Assembly (NCBI GenBank): GCA_049582065.1
Contig: JBAUTF010000051.1
Location: forward strand, 1-6,762
Direction of reading: 5' to 3'
DNA length: 6,762 nucleotides
From: DATKSS01 sp049582065
GTDB lineage: Bacteria > Chloroflexota > Dormibacteria > Dormibacterales > Dormibacteraceae
The notes beneath the pieces are model-generated. The model searched no databases, had not been told where the DNA came from, and saw only the letters and a list, made by a program, of their open reading frames with translations. The number at the start of each line of letters is the position of its first letter. Positions within the stretch are counted from its first letter, which is position 1. Positions 5,477 to 6,762 of the stretch are shown here, piece by piece. The translations under genes and the position numbers were made by a program.

Positions 5477-6675
5477 TGGCGGCCGAAGAAATCCTCCTGG
5501 TGGACGACGACCGTGTGATCCAGAAGATGGTCGGCGGTTTCCTCGAGCGAAGAGGCTATCGCGTGCGCACCGCGGCCGACGGAATCGAGGCGCTCCGCCT
5601 GGTGCAGGAGCACCTGCCCGGGCTGGTCATCACCGACGTGCGCATGCCAGAGCTGAACGGGATCGAGCTCACTGCCCGGTTGCGTGGAGGCCATCGAACG
5701 GCGGGCGTGCCCATCCTGATGTTCTCCGAGATGGGCGAGGTGGAGGATGCGCTCGCGGGGTACGCCGTCGGTGCCGACGACTACCTGCCCAAGCCGTTCG
5801 AGCTCGCGATCCTCGAGGCCAAGGTCCTGTCGCTGCTGCGCCGCTCGGCCGCGGCCCGTGCCGGAAGCAGGGGGTGCGTCATCCTGTTTGCGCACGCGAA
5901 GGGAGGCGTGGGGACGACGTCGCTTGCGGTCAACACCGCAGTGCTGCTGGCCGAGAGATCGCCGAGGCCGGTTGGGCTCCTTGATCTCGACGTCGAGTTC
6001 GGAGACTCGGCCGTCTACTTGAACCTGCATCCCAATCTCACGCTGGCCGATCTGAAGTCGTCCCCCGCCTCTCTCGTCGACGAGGCCCAGTTCGAGGGCT
6101 TCGTGACGGAGTCTGGAAGTATCCGCCTGGTCGTGGGCTCCGACCTCCCCGAGCGCGCCGCGCTCGTGACTCTGCCTGCGATCCACCTCGCCATTGATCG
6201 CCTCAGCGCCACGTGCGAGTACGTGCTGATCGACGCCCCTGCGTCGTTCACCGAGCGAACGTTGACCGCGCTTGACGCAAGTGACCTGATCTGCCTCGTG
6301 ACGTCTGCGTCGCTGCCCTCGCTCAGGGCGACCAGGGCTTGCCTCGACTTGTTCAAGAAGCTCGGAGTCGCGGATGACAAAGTGCTCTTGACCCTCAACG
6401 ACAGCACGGCTCACGCGATGGGGCTCGATGTCGTCGGGGGCGTTCTCGGCCGTCACCCTGATTTCGCGGTCAAGAGGTCTGAGAGCCTGGACCGGGCGGC
6501 CAATGCGGGTCAGCCGCTCGTGGTTTCAGATCCGGACGACACGCTGGTCGCCGACCTCCGAAAGCTGGCCGACCTGCTGGCTGCATCCACGATGCGCACA
6601 GCGGGCAGGGGGCTCGCTAGAGGCGTTTACGAGCGCCGGGAGACTTCGAGCGCTGATCGAACGTCGGCACTGTGA
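5473..6675 (+). CDS. Receiver domain fused to a CpaE/TadZ-like ParA/MinD ATPase
   Basis: Probable phosphorylation-controlled positioning ATPase and the likely output of this Che operon. Residues 6-124 form a receiver with all key residues: acidic pocket DDD (11-13), phospho-acceptor Asp55 in VITDVRMPELNG, Ser85 in LMFSE and Lys107 in YLPKPFE. Residues about 134-375 are a ParA/MinD-family domain. The P-loop is AKGGVGTTS (142-150): the signature first Lys (143) is kept, but the second Lys of KGGxGKT is Thr148. LLDLDVEFGDSAVYLNL (169-185) is the Walker A' region and YVLIDAPAS (250-258) the Walker B strand. This order and the altered P-loop resemble CpaE/TadZ of Tad pilus systems, which usually carry a degenerate receiver; here the receiver looks functional. 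The Arg-rich tail (about 376-400) looks disordered and overlaps a convergent gene. A Tad-pilus role is inferred from family resemblance; no pilus genes are in the window. The alternative is an array-segregating ParA. Confidence 0.9.
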   Translation: MMAAEEILLVDDDRVIQKMVGGFLERRGYRVRTAADGIEALRLVQEHLPGLVITDVRMPELNGIELTARLRGGHRTAGVPILMFSEMGEVEDALAGYAVGADDYLPKPFELAILEAKVLSLLRRSAAARAGSRGCVILFAHAKGGVGTTSLAVNTAVLLAERSPRPVGLLDLDVEFGDSAVYLNLHPNLTLADLKSSPASLVDEAQFEGFVTESGSIRLVVGSDLPERAALVTLPAIHLAIDRLSATCEYVLIDAPASFTERTLTALDASDLICLVTSASLPSLRATRACLDLFKKLGVADDKVLLTLNDSTAHAMGLDVVGGVLGRHPDFAVKRSESLDRAANAGQPLVVSDPDDTLVADLRKLADLLAASTMRTAGRGLARGVYERRETSSADRTSAL

Positions 6676-6762
6676 ACCAGAACGTGCTGCCCTGGCCGGG
6701 CACGGAGTCGACCCCGATGTCCCCTCCCTGCATCACGACCAGTCCGCGTGCGATGGCGAGGC
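6617..6762 (-). CDS. C-terminal end of a sensor histidine kinase (5' end beyond window)
   Basis: Minus-strand frame entering from the right edge with 47 codons and a TAG (plus-strand CTA at 6617-6619). The peptide begins LAIARGLVVMQGGDIGV and continues DSVPGQGSTFWFTVP, the standard end of a histidine-kinase ATPase domain: the helix after the G2 box, the small Gly-rich turn and the PGxGSTFxFxxP closing strand. A basic tail of about 15 residues (FDQRSKSPGARKRL) follows. A phosphotransfer kinase is clear from this signature; the sensor domain, full length and any further domains are not visible. It is transcribed toward the Che operon and overlaps the last 59 bases of the receiver-ParA gene tail to tail. 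No terminator lies between them. Confidence 0.87.
   Translation of the reverse strand, partial: LAIARGLVVMQGGDIGVDSVPGQGSTFWFTVPTFDQRSKSPGARKRL

Noticed and set aside
5413..6456. Minus-strand open frame (347 codons) opposite the receiver-ParA gene
   Set aside because: The plus-strand frame has conserved receiver and ATPase motifs throughout; the antisense frame shows only His/Arg/Glu-rich sequence without motifs.
6683..6704. Imperfect inverted repeat (CGTG...CCC, loop, GGG...CACG) after the operon, considered as a terminator
   Set aside because: The stem has a 3-base bulge, there is no T tract on either side, and it encodes the conserved PGQGSTF segment of the minus-strand kinase.

Overview
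The window is a GC-rich (roughly two-thirds G+C by eye), almost gap-free bacterial segment. It carries five forward-strand genes packed as one apparent chemosensory operon, plus the 3' end of a convergent sensor-kinase gene on the minus strand. The base composition, tight ATGA overlaps, Ala/Arg/Val/Gly-rich proteins and a CpaE/TadZ-type ATPase suit a high-GC soil-type lineage such as Actinomycetota or Chloroflexota/Dormibacterota-like bacteria. That placement is an inference and is weak without a database search.

Layout. Positions 2-1723: C-terminal part of a methyl-accepting chemotaxis protein (double-Cache sensor, one visible membrane helix, HAMP, MA signalling hairpin); its N-terminus lies before the window. 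1735-2142: CheW adaptor. About 2142-4325: hybrid CheA (HPt, Pro/Ala-rich linker instead of a recognisable P2 domain, dimerisation, ATPase, CheW-like regulatory domain, C-terminal receiver). 4322-5476: CheR methyltransferase with a C-terminal TPR-like extension. 5473-6675: a two-domain protein with an intact CheY-type receiver followed by a deviant-Walker ParA/MinD (CpaE/TadZ-like) ATPase. 6617-6762, minus strand: last 47 codons of a histidine kinase, overlapping the preceding gene tail to tail. No intergenic stretch exceeds 11 bases, so there is no room in the window for a promoter, riboswitch or RNA gene. I see no tRNA, rRNA, CRISPR or mobile element.

Working model (inference). The receptor signals through CheW to CheA. 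CheA autophosphorylates on the HPt histidine (codon 2271-2273) and passes phosphate to its own receiver and/or to the receiver of the RR-ParA protein, which would be the output. CheR would set receptor sensitivity. No CheB, CheC, CheD or stand-alone CheY is in the window. The output protein resembles pilus-positioning or cargo-positioning ATPases rather than a flagellar switch ligand, so the pathway may control Tad-type pili or the placement of a polar complex or chemosensory array.

The two most notable points are the receiver-CpaE fusion as the likely effector of a Che operon, and the cheA reading frame. The HPt domain is encoded upstream of any ATG, GTG or TTG in an open frame that starts at 2016. 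The true cheA start is therefore unusual, frameshift-dependent or hidden by a sequence error.
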